Shown: piece after piece, positions 6,960-15,809 of the stretch | Layout of the letters: every line of letters starts with the position of its first letter | Position numbering within the stretch: the first letter of the stretch is position 1 | NCBI GenBank assembly: GCA_029248265.1 | Contig: JAQWJQ010000013.1 | Span: 1-50,582 of the forward strand | DNA from: Planctomycetota bacterium | GTDB lineage: Bacteria > Planctomycetota > UBA1135 > GCA-002686595 | Direction of reading: 5' to 3' | DNA: 50,582 nt | Translations under genes and position numbers: made by a program | The notes under the pieces: generated by a model | The model's database searches: none | Told to the model about the DNA's origin: nothing | The model's input: only the letters and a program-made list of their open reading frames with translations

Positions 6960-8384
6960 TCAACTCCCGAAGAGGATCTGGAGAGCGTCCGAGAAGTTGA
7001 AGCCCGTGTTGTTGGCGCTCGGGTCACGGTACCAGTGCTGGACCTGGATGACGGCGCCCGCCTCGAGCTGGCCGATGGAGGCCATCGCCGCGGTGTCGAG
7101 GCCGAAGGAGCTCCTTCCGCTGGCGTCAGCCTGGGTCACGCCGAGGCGGATGAGGTTGGGGTAGCTGATGCAGAGCGTGCCGTCACCGAGGGGGTACGAC
7201 GCGGGCGTGAACCCGTAGAAGTAGATCCCGGCAGCGTTGGCCGGCAGGTCGCTGCAGCGGACGGTGAGGTCGTTGGCGGCGATGCTCGTGGTCCCCGTGT
7301 GCCCCATGCTGGCGCCGTCCGCGGAGACCGAGTTCGGGGCCCCCTCGCAGTAGGGGAGGACGCCGGGAGCAACCTTGTTCAGGAGCCCGAGGGTGAGGCT
7401 ACCGGTGTAAATGGAGCCAGCCGCGTCGTACACGACGCTCGTGGGGAACTGGAGGTTGGTGGCCATCGGGATGAGCCCATCGCTCGTCAGCTTGGAGATC
7501 TGCCCGCCGTTGGGATTCCAACCGGCAGGGAACTCGAAGGACGCGAACTGGGCCACCGCGATGTCCCCGTCCGTGGGGTCCACGGCGACGTCTGTGATCA
7601 CGGAGAGCCCCGTGTATTCCACGGACAGGTTCCCCTGGGGGTCGACCCGATAGAGGGTGGCCACGCCGGGGTTGAAGGGGAAGCCGGTCAGCGTCGAGAT
7701 GAGGAGGTCATCGCCGGCGCGCTCGAGGGCGGTGGGGACCGGGTCGGACAGGGGCGGGCCGACGCCTGAGTTGTTGGGGACGGACGGCAGGGTCACCAGG
7801 ACATCGAAGCGGCTGTTGCTCTGGTCAAAGGTCAGGATCGCGTTGGCGCCCGCGTCGAGGATGTACAGCAGCCCGTTGTCGCCGAGCTCCAGGTCGAAGA
7901 CGTTGGGTTCGTTGGTGATCGTGAGCGAGAACGTCCGGACGTCGATGATGGAGGCGTCTGCGATGGTCATCGGCGGGGTGTTGAACGACCAGCCGATGCT
8001 CTGGGTGTCGAAGCGGAGGACACCCGACGAGCCGGGCTGGGGGCCGACGTTGCTCAGGGCGACGTAGAGGACGCCGTTGTCGTCGAACTTGGCCTGGGCT
8101 GCTCCAAGAGGGAACCCCTCCGCGATCACGGAGGGAAGCTGCGACACGACGATGTGGCTCTCACCGGTGTCGACGTTGAACGCTCGGATCGCGCCGTCGT
8201 CGTTGCCCGAGCCGGCCTCGGTGATCAGGATCCAACCGGGCCCGAAGACGGAGGCATCGAGGCGGTCGATGTGCATGGGACCAGCGAGACCGGACAGGGG
8301 AGTCTGGATTGACTGCGCGAGGGTCACGCCTGTGAGGGAGAGCCCTGTGAGTGAGAGGAGGGCAGTGGAGAGGAGGCGGTACAT
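6960..8384 (-). CDS. Exported beta-propeller (ScyD/ScyE- or NHL-like) protein with shared C-terminal module
   Basis: About 474 residues from the ATG at 8384, where a signal peptide begins (MYRLLSTALLSLTGLSLTG); the open frame upstream is not protein-like. Residues about 30-340 carry repeated propeller-blade sequences such as AKFDDNGVLYVALSNVG, DLELGDNGLLYILDAGANAIL and VAVDPTDGDIAVAQF, in the style of the ScyD/ScyE and NHL families. The last 130 residues (from about LPYCEGAPNS) contain NDLTVRCSDLPANAAGIYFYG, DGTLCISYPNLIRLG and VQHWYRDPSANNTGFNFSDAL. They correspond to the C-terminal module of the proteins at 20428 and 30079, though this copy is more diverged. Catalysis is unlikely; binding or surface display is inference. 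Two cysteines in the module are conserved and may form a disulfide. Confidence 0.8.
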   Translation of the reverse strand: MYRLLSTALLSLTGLSLTGVTLAQSIQTPLSGLAGPMHIDRLDASVFGPGWILITEAGSGNDDGAIRAFNVDTGESHIVVSQLPSVIAEGFPLGAAQAKFDDNGVLYVALSNVGPQPGSSGVLRFDTQSIGWSFNTPPMTIADASIIDVRTFSLTITNEPNVFDLELGDNGLLYILDAGANAILTFDQSNSRFDVLVTLPSVPNNSGVGPPLSDPVPTALERAGDDLLISTLTGFPFNPGVATLYRVDPQGNLSVEYTGLSVITDVAVDPTDGDIAVAQFASFEFPAGWNPNGGQISKLTSDGLIPMATNLQFPTSVVYDAAGSIYTGSLTLGLLNKVAPGVLPYCEGAPNSVSADGASMGHTGTTSIAANDLTVRCSDLPANAAGIYFYGFTPASYPLGDGTLCISYPNLIRLGVTQADASGRSSFGLDTAAMASIGQLEAGAVIQVQHWYRDPSANNTGFNFSDALQILFGS

Positions 8385-8850
8385 AGGGAGCGTTGGAAGG
8401 GATTGAATCTCCGAGAGCAGTGGTCGTGAGTGCGCTGGGGGGTGCAGACCCCAAGGCGACGGACATCTCCCGGACACGAAGCGTTCCCACTCTATCCACA
8501 GGGGCCAACAGCGGAAATCCTCGCGGGCGTGCAGTCGTTGTGCAGAGATACCCGCGGTCGGTTAGCAGGAGACCCATATTGGCTGCCCGATCGGCACCGC
8601 AGGGGGAGTCCTTGCTGTGGGCGAGCGCTGGGTCCGGTTCGGCAGGGCCCGCCCTCACCGCTCGCCCTCGGGCGCGCGCCTTCGAGGTGTGCTGCCGCGA
8701 GCGCGAGCGGTGTCTCCTCGGTGTACGCGATGGACCTGGACCGGGACGCGCCTCCCCATCCCTCGGTGGCGGACCCGGGGCGGCGCCTTCGCGCCGGACG
8801 CGACGGTGTCACCGTCCATGCGGAGAGCTCTCGGCCGCTAGACTCGGACC
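8385..8850. other. Gene-free divergent intergenic region
   Basis: 466 bases between the divergent genes at 8384 and 8851. Several open frames cross it but none has a signal, domain or ribosome binding site. It must contain the promoters of both neighbours. I see no inverted repeat strong enough to report. Confidence 0.5.
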
Positions 8851-9528
8851 ATGCGGAACCTCGTCCTGCTCCTCGCGCTTGTCCTCGCCGGTTGCTCGGC
8901 GGCTCCCGACCGCCTGGACCTCCCCCTCGACGCGCCGCCGCCCGAGGGGACCTTCGACTGGTCAGACGCCGAGGCCTTCGGGTGGAGCGATCGCTTCGGA
9001 GGGGGGCTCGCACTGAAGGGGCGCGCGGACTACGCGCCGCCGCACCGCTCGCCCCTGGCCATCGCGCTGCTGGATGGGGTCGAGTTTCGCAGCTTCGAGC
9101 TCGAAGCTGACCTCCTCCAATCTGGCCGTGAGTATGGCCACCGTGACCTGTGCCTGTTCTTCGGCTTCCAGGAGCCGGACCGCTTCTACTACGTTCACAT
9201 GGCCACCACGCCCGACCAGAACGCGCACAACGTGTTCCTGGTGAACGGGGCGCCCCGGCGCAACCTGATCGCGCCGAGGGAGCGTGGCGTCGACTGGGGC
9301 CAGGAGGAGTGGCACCACGTGAAGCTGATGCGGGACGTGGATACGGGGACCATCCGGGTCTGGTTCGACGACATGGAGACGCCGGTCCTCGAGGCCGAGG
9401 ACCGGACGCTCGAGTGGGGCCGGGTGGGCTTCGGCTCCTTCGACGATGAGGGCATGATCCGCAACCTCCAGATCCGCAGCGCCCAGTCGCGGCCCGTGAA
9501 TCCTTCGGGGAGCCCGTTCGGGGGCTGA
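8851..9528 (+). CDS. Lipoprotein with LamG/DUF1080-like jelly-roll domain
   Basis: 225 residues. The N-terminus is a lipoprotein signal (LVLLLALVLAGCSA) with the lipobox cysteine at residue 15. Residues about 45-215 read like a concanavalin-type sandwich related to DUF1080 (3-keto-disaccharide hydrolase-like) and LamG domains: FRSFELEADLLQSG, DLCLFFGFQEPDRFYYVHMA, EWHHVKLMRDVDTGTIRVWF and WGRVGFGSFDDEGMIRNLQI. These are the typical strands plus the closing EWHHVKL and VWFDD turns. Predicted location is a membrane-anchored periplasmic or outer-face site, with a role in binding or processing carbohydrate. It is convergent with the PmoA-like gene at 9546, with only 17 bases between the stops. 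Confidence 0.8.
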   Translation: MRNLVLLLALVLAGCSAAPDRLDLPLDAPPPEGTFDWSDAEAFGWSDRFGGGLALKGRADYAPPHRSPLAIALLDGVEFRSFELEADLLQSGREYGHRDLCLFFGFQEPDRFYYVHMATTPDQNAHNVFLVNGAPRRNLIAPRERGVDWGQEEWHHVKLMRDVDTGTIRVWFDDMETPVLEAEDRTLEWGRVGFGSFDDEGMIRNLQIRSAQSRPVNPSGSPFGG

Positions 9529-9545
9529 GGCACGCCGCGGCCGGG

Positions 9546-10496
9546 TTACTTGTCGCCGCCCTGGTCCAGCGGCTGGTCGGTCGGTTCGACTCCGGCCCAC
9601 TCTCGCCAGTGCCGGTCGATGGCGGCGGGCTCGCCAGGGCCGTCGTGGAGGAGCACTCGATATCGAAGGCGCAGGGTCTCGCCCTTCGCGAGTGAGTGGT
9701 CTCCGGTGCCCTTCGGCTTGCGCTCGAAGTGGTGGACGCCGAAGGGGTTGGCGCCCACGAGCCCGTAGTCCCGCGCGTGCCACCACGTGGGGTGGCGGAG
9801 GTTGTCGGGGTGATCGAGGACCGCTACGCCGAGCACCCGCGCCTGGCTGCCGTGGGGGACGGGGCCCCAATAATCCACCCAGCGCGCGCGCTTGCCCCAG
9901 ATGACCTCGTCCCCCTCGCTGTTCATGGCGGTGCCGCGGGCGACGTCCCCCTTTGGCCGCAGGGCGGGATGCAGCCGGAGCGCAAAGGTGCCCTCCTTGG
10001 TGTCCCCAAAGGTCACGTCTGTGATCGCGGTGAGCCGCAGGTCGAGGTCGATGGCCCGACCGCCCTCGAGGTCCCGGAACGTCATGGTGCGCGCCTCCTC
10101 CAGGAGCTGCACGTCCTCTCCCGTGACCCAGCGGTGCCTCGACGCCACGCGAACGGCGCCGTCCTCCTCGGTCACCTTGGCCTTGCCCGCCGGCGCGATC
10201 CGCGCGCCGTCCTTGTCGTGCCAGAAGTCGTGGCCGTTCACGTCACCGTGGGCGAACCACAGGGACGTATGGTGCGGGTGATCCGAGGACTCGCCCACCC
10301 GCCCCTTGTCCATGGGGAAGGCGCGGGTGACCTCCACACCGCCGGGGCCGACGATGGGCCAAACGAAGGGCACGCGGTCGCCCTCGCCGTGGTGGAACGT
10401 GGCGAAGGGCCCGGCCGGCGTGGCGATCTGGACCTCGCCCTCGCTGAGCGCGAGCGGAAGGACGACGAGGGCGACGAGGGCGTGGGAGGGCTTCAT
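9546..10496 (-). CDS. PmoA-like (DUF6807) exported protein
   Basis: 316 residues from the ATG at 10496, where a signal peptide starts (MKPSHALVALVVLPLALSEG). The sequence shows the marks of the planctomycete family annotated as PmoA or DUF6807: VPFVWPIVGPGGVEVTRAFP near residues 45-65, the His-rich SDHPHHTSLWFAHGDVNGHDFW, and, towards the end, WVDYWGPV, HPTWWHARDYGLVGANPFG and the closing LRLRYRVLLHDG. Despite the name, homology to methane monooxygenase is not implied. The family often sits beside sugar oxidoreductases and DUF1080 proteins, which fits the LamG-like lipoprotein next door. The substrate is unknown. It is divergent from the cupin gene at 10561, with only 64 bases for both promoters. 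Confidence 0.85.
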   Translation of the reverse strand: MKPSHALVALVVLPLALSEGEVQIATPAGPFATFHHGEGDRVPFVWPIVGPGGVEVTRAFPMDKGRVGESSDHPHHTSLWFAHGDVNGHDFWHDKDGARIAPAGKAKVTEEDGAVRVASRHRWVTGEDVQLLEEARTMTFRDLEGGRAIDLDLRLTAITDVTFGDTKEGTFALRLHPALRPKGDVARGTAMNSEGDEVIWGKRARWVDYWGPVPHGSQARVLGVAVLDHPDNLRHPTWWHARDYGLVGANPFGVHHFERKPKGTGDHSLAKGETLRLRYRVLLHDGPGEPAAIDRHWREWAGVEPTDQPLDQGGDK

Positions 10497-10560
10497 GGGG
10501 TCGAGGCTATCGGGGTCTGGCGCGCGCGGCGATAGTAAGCCGTCTCCCCAGGAGGACCCC

Positions 10561-11487
10561 TTGAACCAGACCGCCGCGCTCCTCGCCCTCGCCCCGCTCC
10601 TCGCCATGTCCGCCTGCTCAGCGACCGCTGCACGTTCCGAGGGCGCTCCGGGCATTCGGGTCGCGCACCTGGGGGCAGACGGGGGCGATCCGGGCGGCTT
10701 CGCCGCGCTGCGGACCTCGTTCGCCGCGGCGAACCCGGGCTACGACGTGCAGTGGACCGAGGACCTCACGGCCCTTCGGGCCGAGGAGAGGGACCGGGTC
10801 GCGTTCGTCCAGTCAGGGGACCCTGCGAGCGAGGCGCTTGGGATGGGAGACGTCGTGCTCCTCCGAGCGGGCCAGTCTCACGCCGCGCCCCAGGGGTGCC
10901 GCGCCGTGGTGTTCGCGGTCCCGGAGCCGCTCCCGGCGGACTTACCCGCCGTGATCCGGCCGGACTGGGACGGGAACATCACCGACACCCCAGGTGGCTG
11001 CGCCGAGGAGACAGGCGCCTACCGGCGGATCCTGCTCACCTGGCTTCCCACCGTGGGCCCCTATGTCTACCGGGCGCTCAACTGTCACCGGGTGCGCATC
11101 ACGGACTCCTTTGCTCACTATCACCCCGTGATCGGAGGCTTCGACGAGTTCTATCTCGTGCAGATGGTCCAGCCCGGTGCGGTCCTCTACACGAGCACCA
11201 AGGTGGGACGCATGGAGGATCCCACTTCGGTGACCGCGGAGGAGGCCGCCGTGATGGTCGACCGTCACGAGCTCGAGGTGGGTGACCTCGTCTATCTACC
11301 GCGAGGGACCATGCACCGCGGCTTCGGGGGCGTGCTGGCGCAGGTCATCACCACGCCAGGCTTCAGGCCGGGCGCGGAGATCGGCCTGGACCACCGGCTG
11401 CGCGCGATCAACGAGCACCTCGGACTCCGAGGGAGTGAGGCGCTCCCCTTTCGAGAGTCCTCGTCTGTCGCGCCCGTCGTGAAGTAG
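10561..11487 (+). CDS. Cupin-domain lipoprotein with TTG start
   Basis: 308 residues. TTG at 10561 is taken as the start because GGAGG lies just upstream and the signal sequence LLALAPLLAMSACS begins immediately; Cys19 is the probable lipid-anchored residue. A cupin domain occupies about residues 170-290. Motif 1 is visible in AHYHPVIGGFDEFYLVQ, and motif 2 in GDLVYLPRGTMHRGFG, which matches the G-x5-P-x-G-x2-H pattern. Histidines and a glutamate for one metal are therefore present. The first 150 residues are unlike known cupin partners to my eye. It shares its 64-base upstream region with the PmoA-like gene, so the two may be co-regulated. The substrate is unknown. Confidence 0.8.
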   Translation: MNQTAALLALAPLLAMSACSATAARSEGAPGIRVAHLGADGGDPGGFAALRTSFAAANPGYDVQWTEDLTALRAEERDRVAFVQSGDPASEALGMGDVVLLRAGQSHAAPQGCRAVVFAVPEPLPADLPAVIRPDWDGNITDTPGGCAEETGAYRRILLTWLPTVGPYVYRALNCHRVRITDSFAHYHPVIGGFDEFYLVQMVQPGAVLYTSTKVGRMEDPTSVTAEEAAVMVDRHELEVGDLVYLPRGTMHRGFGGVLAQVITTPGFRPGAEIGLDHRLRAINEHLGLRGSEALPFRESSSVAPVVK

Positions 11488-12079
11488 TCCTGAGGCTCGG
11501 AGGACGGTCTCAGCTTGAGGTTCGGTGGCCGTGGGCGGAGGACTTGAACCACGGCCCGTGGTCGAGTCGCTGACCTCTTTCGGGGTTCTCTCGTCCCCGG
11601 GGCCTTGAGGGAGGGACACTTGCCTGGAGCGTGCCGCTTCATCGGCAACCCAGGAGGTTTTCCAGGCCCTACTTGCGGCCTGGGGAGGCTCGTCGGAGTG
11701 CTCCCCTCGCATTCCGTCGCCCCGATGAATCACCCCTCCAGTGCACAGGTTCGCCCGAAGGCGCTCACGCGAGCCAGGCGCTCACGGGGCGCAGTGGGGT
11801 CGCTGCAGGAGAGAGGGGCGTTTCGATTCGAGATCGCCGGTTGGGCCCATCGTTCGGTCGCAGTCCCGGGGCCCGGTCGATCGTGAGCGAGCCCAACTCC
11901 GCCAGCGTCGATCTGGAACGTGCTGAGTCTGCGCCCGTGGGCCGGCCTCAGTCGGAGATCGCTCGCCCCCTCGGTCGCCTGCGACACGGACCCTTCACCA
12001 CTGGTCGGCACAGGGGGGCGCGCACCTTCTGGCGACAGTGGCTCGCTCCTGATCGCCGAGTCCTTACCAGCTGAGTTTC
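11488..12079. other. Intergenic region with at most one weak small open frame
   Basis: 592 bases without a convincing gene. A frame from GTG 11883 to the stop at 12074 would encode 63 residues (VSEPNSASVDLERAESAP ... FWRQWLAPDRRVLTS) with a partly gene-like composition and ends just before the next start. It could be a relic or a short leader gene; I do not recognise it. A 15-base palindrome (ACCACGG-C-CCGTGGT) lies at 11548-11562. Confidence 0.35.
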
Positions 12080-13042
12080 ATGAGCATCATGACCACGACC
12101 GCGTCTACAAACGAATCGAGCCGTCCGTACTACCTGCTCTGGGGTTACCGAGAGTGCGGAGCGGATTCGTTGTCCGAACTGCTTGTACGGAGCGGGTTGA
12201 ACTGCCCCGAGTGGTCCGAGAGCAACGTCTGGATCGCGGCCCCGAGCGAGATCGACACCGCGGTCAGGCGCCTCTGGGGGCGCTCGCTCGACGACCCATA
12301 TCTGGTCGACATGTCCACGCTGACCCACCTCGGGCAGACGGATCCCGCGTCCGTGTTGGCGCCCCTTGGCTTCACTCCCTCCTATGTCGTCTGCACCCGC
12401 GAGCCGGGTGCGCGCAGCGTGAGCGCTTGGCATCACATGCGGATCAAGCGGGCAGACAAGCGAGAGCTCCGCGACTATCTCGAGATCTATGAGGGGTGGC
12501 TTGGCCTCAGCCGCTCGGACCTCCGCGAGGCCGAGGAGGATCTGATCCAACGTGACCTTTGCAGCGGACAGAAGCTCAGCGATGGTCTCCTCACCGGGGC
12601 TCACTTTGCCCGCGCCCACCCTGTGGCGTTCAAGGCGGCTCCGATGGACCCTTGTTACAAGTTTCGGTATCTGGGTGAGACGTTGGACATGCTCGACTTC
12701 CGTCCGGGGTCGTGCACCGTGCTCCCCCTCGAGGACCCATCCAAGACGGTGTCGTGGATCTCGTCGACCTTCGGCCTCGACACCGAGGACACGGTCGGCG
12801 TGGACCCGAAGCAAGGCACCGGACCACACCCCGACGCGGCGCCCCAGCACCGGTTGTTCTCTCAGCTCAAGGCTCTCCTGCCCCTGGGCCTTCGGGAGCC
12901 CCTGGGCCGCTGGTTCGAGCAACGCTCCACCTCGCTGAAGGGTCCTCGAATGATCCAGGAATCCGGGGAGCGGATGGCGATGACCGAGCTCGTGAATGAG
13001 CTCGTGGGGCCCAGCCCCTTGGCTGGGGACCGCGTCGCGTGA
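12080..13042 (+). CDS. Sulfotransferase-like protein
   Basis: 320 residues with no signal peptide. The N-terminal segment YYLLWGYRECGADSLSELL (about 17-35) occupies the position of the PAPS-binding loop of sulfotransferases, where the usual Gly-x-x-Lys/Arg-x-Gly-Thr pattern is diverged. YVVCTREPGARSVSAWHHM (about 107-125) corresponds to the second PAPS-contacting motif, with the typical Arg-Pro-x-x-Arg-x-x-Ser order modified to REPGARS. The central region is helical and acidic, as in bacterial sulfotransferases acting on sugars or lipids. The altered P-loop leaves open whether it is active. The next gene remnant downstream is a second, broken sulfotransferase, so this may once have been a small sulfation cluster. 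The ATG at 12080 is favoured; a second ATG follows at residue 4. Confidence 0.6.
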   Translation: MSIMTTTASTNESSRPYYLLWGYRECGADSLSELLVRSGLNCPEWSESNVWIAAPSEIDTAVRRLWGRSLDDPYLVDMSTLTHLGQTDPASVLAPLGFTPSYVVCTREPGARSVSAWHHMRIKRADKRELRDYLEIYEGWLGLSRSDLREAEEDLIQRDLCSGQKLSDGLLTGAHFARAHPVAFKAAPMDPCYKFRYLGETLDMLDFRPGSCTVLPLEDPSKTVSWISSTFGLDTEDTVGVDPKQGTGPHPDAAPQHRLFSQLKALLPLGLREPLGRWFEQRSTSLKGPRMIQESGERMAMTELVNELVGPSPLAGDRVA

Positions 13043-13160
13043 CGTGCTCTCGCACGGGCACAAACCGCTGAGGTCGCTCTCGTTGCCCATGGAGTCGCCC
13101 GCCGGTCACCTCGACGCTCGAGAGTCCAGCGGCGAGGCTTCAGCTTCGCCTCGGGGTTCG

Positions 13161-13472
13161 GTGCCGCCGGGCGGCGTGCTCCTCGTCACTTGAGCGCCCC
13201 GATCCGGAACGAAGCTGCTCCGCCATCTCCTGAACCAGCACACGAGGGTCGACCTGACCATCAACGGGTCCGAGTTCCTTCCCTGGGTCCTCGACTTCTG
13301 CGAGCAGGGTGCGCTTGAGCGGCCAGGGGGCTTCGAACGACTGGTCGAGTCCCTGAGGCCGGAGAACGACTTCGCTCACCGTCGGCTCGAGGGCTTCGCT
13401 TCAGCGGGCTTTGAATCGTGGTGGGATCGTCTCCGCAGCGTCTGGTCGGCGCGGGCACGTTCCGCTGGCTGA
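13161..13472 (+). pseudogene. Broken sulfotransferase gene (N-terminal fragment with in-frame TGA)
   Basis: The frame reads GGVLLVT, TGA (13191-13193), APRSGTKLLRHLLNQHTRV and then SEFLPWVLDFCEQG, ending at a TGA at 13470-13472. PRSGTKLL is the PAPS-binding P-loop of bacterial sulfotransferases, normally preceded by Gly; here the Gly codon GGA has apparently become TGA. Only about 100 of an expected 270 or more residues remain, with no second PAPS motif. No hairpin follows the TGA and Gly is not a selenocysteine position, so this is ordinary decay. It lies directly behind the intact sulfotransferase-like gene. Confidence 0.65.
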
Positions 13473-13626
13473 AGCTTCGCCGTCGCCAGGCCACGCGGGC
13501 GGAGCCCGCCCCAGCGATCAGCAATGAGCCAAGCAGGAGGCTCCCGACTATCCTCGGGTCAGGACTCGTCCTCCTTTGGGGCGAGTCCCTCTCTTGACCT
13601 GCGCCACCGGCGCCAAGGTGAACGCG

Positions 13627-15513
13627 ATGCGAGATCGGAATCGGATGAGTGTGAGGATGCGATGGGCTCTGCTCATGGGGCTCTTCCTTGGTGGAACCAC
13701 GGCGGCGCAGATGCCCAAGGAGGATGTGATCGACGCCCCGGCCGTCGGCGCAGGGCTGTGCCTCAGTCACGTGTTCCAGGCGAACATGGTCCTCCAGCGT
13801 GAGGAGCCCATCGCCATCTGGGGCTGGGCCGCTCCAGGGGAGCGGGTGACGGTGGAATTTGGCGGGGCGTCCGCTGCGGTGAACGCCAGCGAGGACCGTC
13901 GCTGGCGGGTCACCCTCCCCGCGCAGCCGGCGAGCGCCGAGCCCGCGACCTTCGTGGTGCAGGGGGAGCGCGAGCGGCTCGAGCTGGAGAACGTCCTGGT
14001 GGGAGACGTGTGGGTGCTCGGCGGCCAGAGCAACATGGAGTTCGAGCTCGCCAAGGTCGAGAACGGCGCGCTCGAGATCGCGTCCGCTAACTACGACCAG
14101 ATCCGCATCCTCACGGTGCCCTATGGCAAGAGCGCGGAGCCGCGCCTGGGCTTCCCGCGCCTTCACGAGTGGAGTGACTGGTTCGGCCGCCACTTCCGTA
14201 AGGGTGACTGGGACGTGTGCACCCCCGAAGTTGCGAGGGAGCTCTCGGCCATCGGCTACGTCTTTGCGCGACGGGTCCACATGGCGTCCGGCGTGCCCAT
14301 TGGCGTGATCGACGCCTCGCGCGGTGGCACGACCGTGGAGTCGTGGACCCCCCGAGGTGTGCTGGACGAGATGTCGAGCGACCCGGTGAAGGCGAAGCTC
14401 GACGAGTGGGACCGCAAGCTCGCCGAGTGGGACGCCGAGGCGGACCTGGCGAACCGGGTGGAGCGCCACCGGCAGCGCATGGCGCGCTTCGAGAAGGAGG
14501 GGCGCGCGGTGTCCGAGCGAGACAGGGTACCGCCCGCGGACCTCAAGCCCGGACCGAAGGCGGATCAGAACCTGCCCGGCGCTTGCTTCGCAGGAATGCT
14601 CCAGCCGCTCGCGGGGCTCTCGGTGAAGGGCGCCATCTTCCACCAGGGCTACAACAACGCCCTCGACGGGATGCGGGGCGTGCGGCTCTACCGGGACGTG
14701 TTTCCCGTCATGATCGCCGAGTGGCGCCGGGCATTCGGGGACGAGGAGATGCCCTTCGGCATCCTCTCCCAGTGCACGGACGGCTACCCGCAGACCCGCG
14801 ACGACTATCTGGAGAAGATGCTCAACGCCGGGATCCACATCCGCGCGGAGCACTATCGGACCTTCCTCGATCTTCACGAGGGGGGGGACCGCAACATCGG
14901 CTTCGCGAGCACCTATGACCTGCGCCGGCGGTGGTACCACCCGCAGGTGAAGGTCCCCGCGGGAGAGCGCATCGCCCGCTGGGCCCTTTCGACCCAGTAT
15001 GGCTTCGGCCGCCAGCTGCCCTGGAAGCCGCCCGCCCTCGTGGGGGTTTCGGCCAAGGACGGCGCTCTCTTCCTCGAGCTCGACGCCGAGGTCATGGACC
15101 CCGAGGACAGCGCCATCGAAGGCTTCGCCATCGCCGGCGAGGACCGGCGCTTCCAGCCCGCGGACGTGGCTTACGTCCAGAAGGGGGAGGATGATCGGGG
15201 CCGGCCGCGCCTTGACCGCAGGCGTTTGGTCCTCACGAGCCCGCTCGTCGGGGAGCCCGTGCACTTTCGTTATGCCTGGGGCCGTAACCCCATGGGGAAC
15301 CTGCAGGTGACCGGGAACAAGGACCTGCCCTTCGCCACCCAGCGCAGCGACGACTGGGACATGGGCACGGCGCCTCTGGGCGTCCTCGACTCTCCGATTG
15401 ACGGGGCCATGACTCGCAAGCAGCGCAACCAGGTGCTGAAGGCGCTGCGCGCCGAAGACGTGCGGCGCCAGACGGCCGAGGCCCAGGCGGCGCTGGGCGA
15501 GAGCGGGGACTGA
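13627..15513 (+). CDS. Sialate O-acetylesterase-type SGNH hydrolase
   Basis: About 628 residues from the ATG at 13627, which follows AAGGTGA and leads into a signal peptide (MRWALLMGLFLGGTTAAQ); ATG 13645 is an alternative. Residues about 35-120 form the beta-rich N-terminal domain usual in this family (VFQANMVLQREEPIAIWG, then APGERVTVEFGG). Block I, LGGQSNMEF, places the nucleophile at Ser135. Further family segments are PIGVIDASRGGTTVESW and GAIFHQGYNNALDG, and a C-terminal beta domain ends FRYAWGRNPMGNL. The enzyme should remove O-acetyl groups from sialic acid or related acidic sugars in the periplasm or outside the cell. The next reading frame, a truncated AGE-family epimerase, starts two bases after the stop, so the two formed an operon for sugar breakdown. 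Confidence 0.88.
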   Translation: MRDRNRMSVRMRWALLMGLFLGGTTAAQMPKEDVIDAPAVGAGLCLSHVFQANMVLQREEPIAIWGWAAPGERVTVEFGGASAAVNASEDRRWRVTLPAQPASAEPATFVVQGERERLELENVLVGDVWVLGGQSNMEFELAKVENGALEIASANYDQIRILTVPYGKSAEPRLGFPRLHEWSDWFGRHFRKGDWDVCTPEVARELSAIGYVFARRVHMASGVPIGVIDASRGGTTVESWTPRGVLDEMSSDPVKAKLDEWDRKLAEWDAEADLANRVERHRQRMARFEKEGRAVSERDRVPPADLKPGPKADQNLPGACFAGMLQPLAGLSVKGAIFHQGYNNALDGMRGVRLYRDVFPVMIAEWRRAFGDEEMPFGILSQCTDGYPQTRDDYLEKMLNAGIHIRAEHYRTFLDLHEGGDRNIGFASTYDLRRRWYHPQVKVPAGERIARWALSTQYGFGRQLPWKPPALVGVSAKDGALFLELDAEVMDPEDSAIEGFAIAGEDRRFQPADVAYVQKGEDDRGRPRLDRRRLVLTSPLVGEPVHFRYAWGRNPMGNLQVTGNKDLPFATQRSDDWDMGTAPLGVLDSPIDGAMTRKQRNQVLKALRAEDVRRQTAEAQAALGESGD

Positions 15514-15515
15514 GC

Positions 15516-15800
15516 GTGGCCGCGATCTCGGACATCGTCGGAGGGGGCCCCGCCCGCTGGCGCAGGCGCCTCTCGGAGGAGCTCCATGGGAGCGCGCTGC
15601 CCTTCTGGATGGAGCACTCCGTGGATCGCGAGCACGGCGGCTACTTCAACCAGCTCGACCGGGACGGCGCGCGTCTTGGCGACGACAAGCACGTCTGGCT
15701 CCAAGGCCGCCAGGCGTGGATGCTCTCGAAGCTATTCGGCGCTGCTGGGGATGAGCGGCACCTGGACGCCGCGCGGATCAGCGCAGCGGGCACCGAATAA
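15516..15800 (+). pseudogene. Truncated N-acylglucosamine 2-epimerase (AGE) family gene
   Basis: A GTG start two bases after the esterase stop opens a frame of 94 residues. It reads LPFWMEHSVDREHGGYFNQL and DKHVWLQGRQAWMLSKL, the classical N-terminus of AGE-family epimerases (an alpha/alpha barrel of about 390-420 residues). The sequence then degenerates and stops at TAA 15798-15800, ten bases before the end of the convergent M24 peptidase gene. Three quarters of the barrel, including most active-site histidines, is missing, so the product cannot be a working epimerase. A deletion that also placed the M24 gene here is the simplest explanation. Confidence 0.8.
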
Positions 15801-15809
15801 TCGTGGCGC

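Noticed and set aside
11490-11600. tRNA-like T-loop (GGTTCAAGTCC on the minus strand) in the gap after the cupin gene
   Set aside because: The flanking bases do not form a 5-bp T-stem and no acceptor or anticodon stem could be built, so neither a tRNA nor selC is supported.
13191-13193. A third candidate selenocysteine TGA
   Set aside because: It replaces a conserved glycine of a sulfotransferase P-loop, has no downstream hairpin, and the gene is otherwise truncated.
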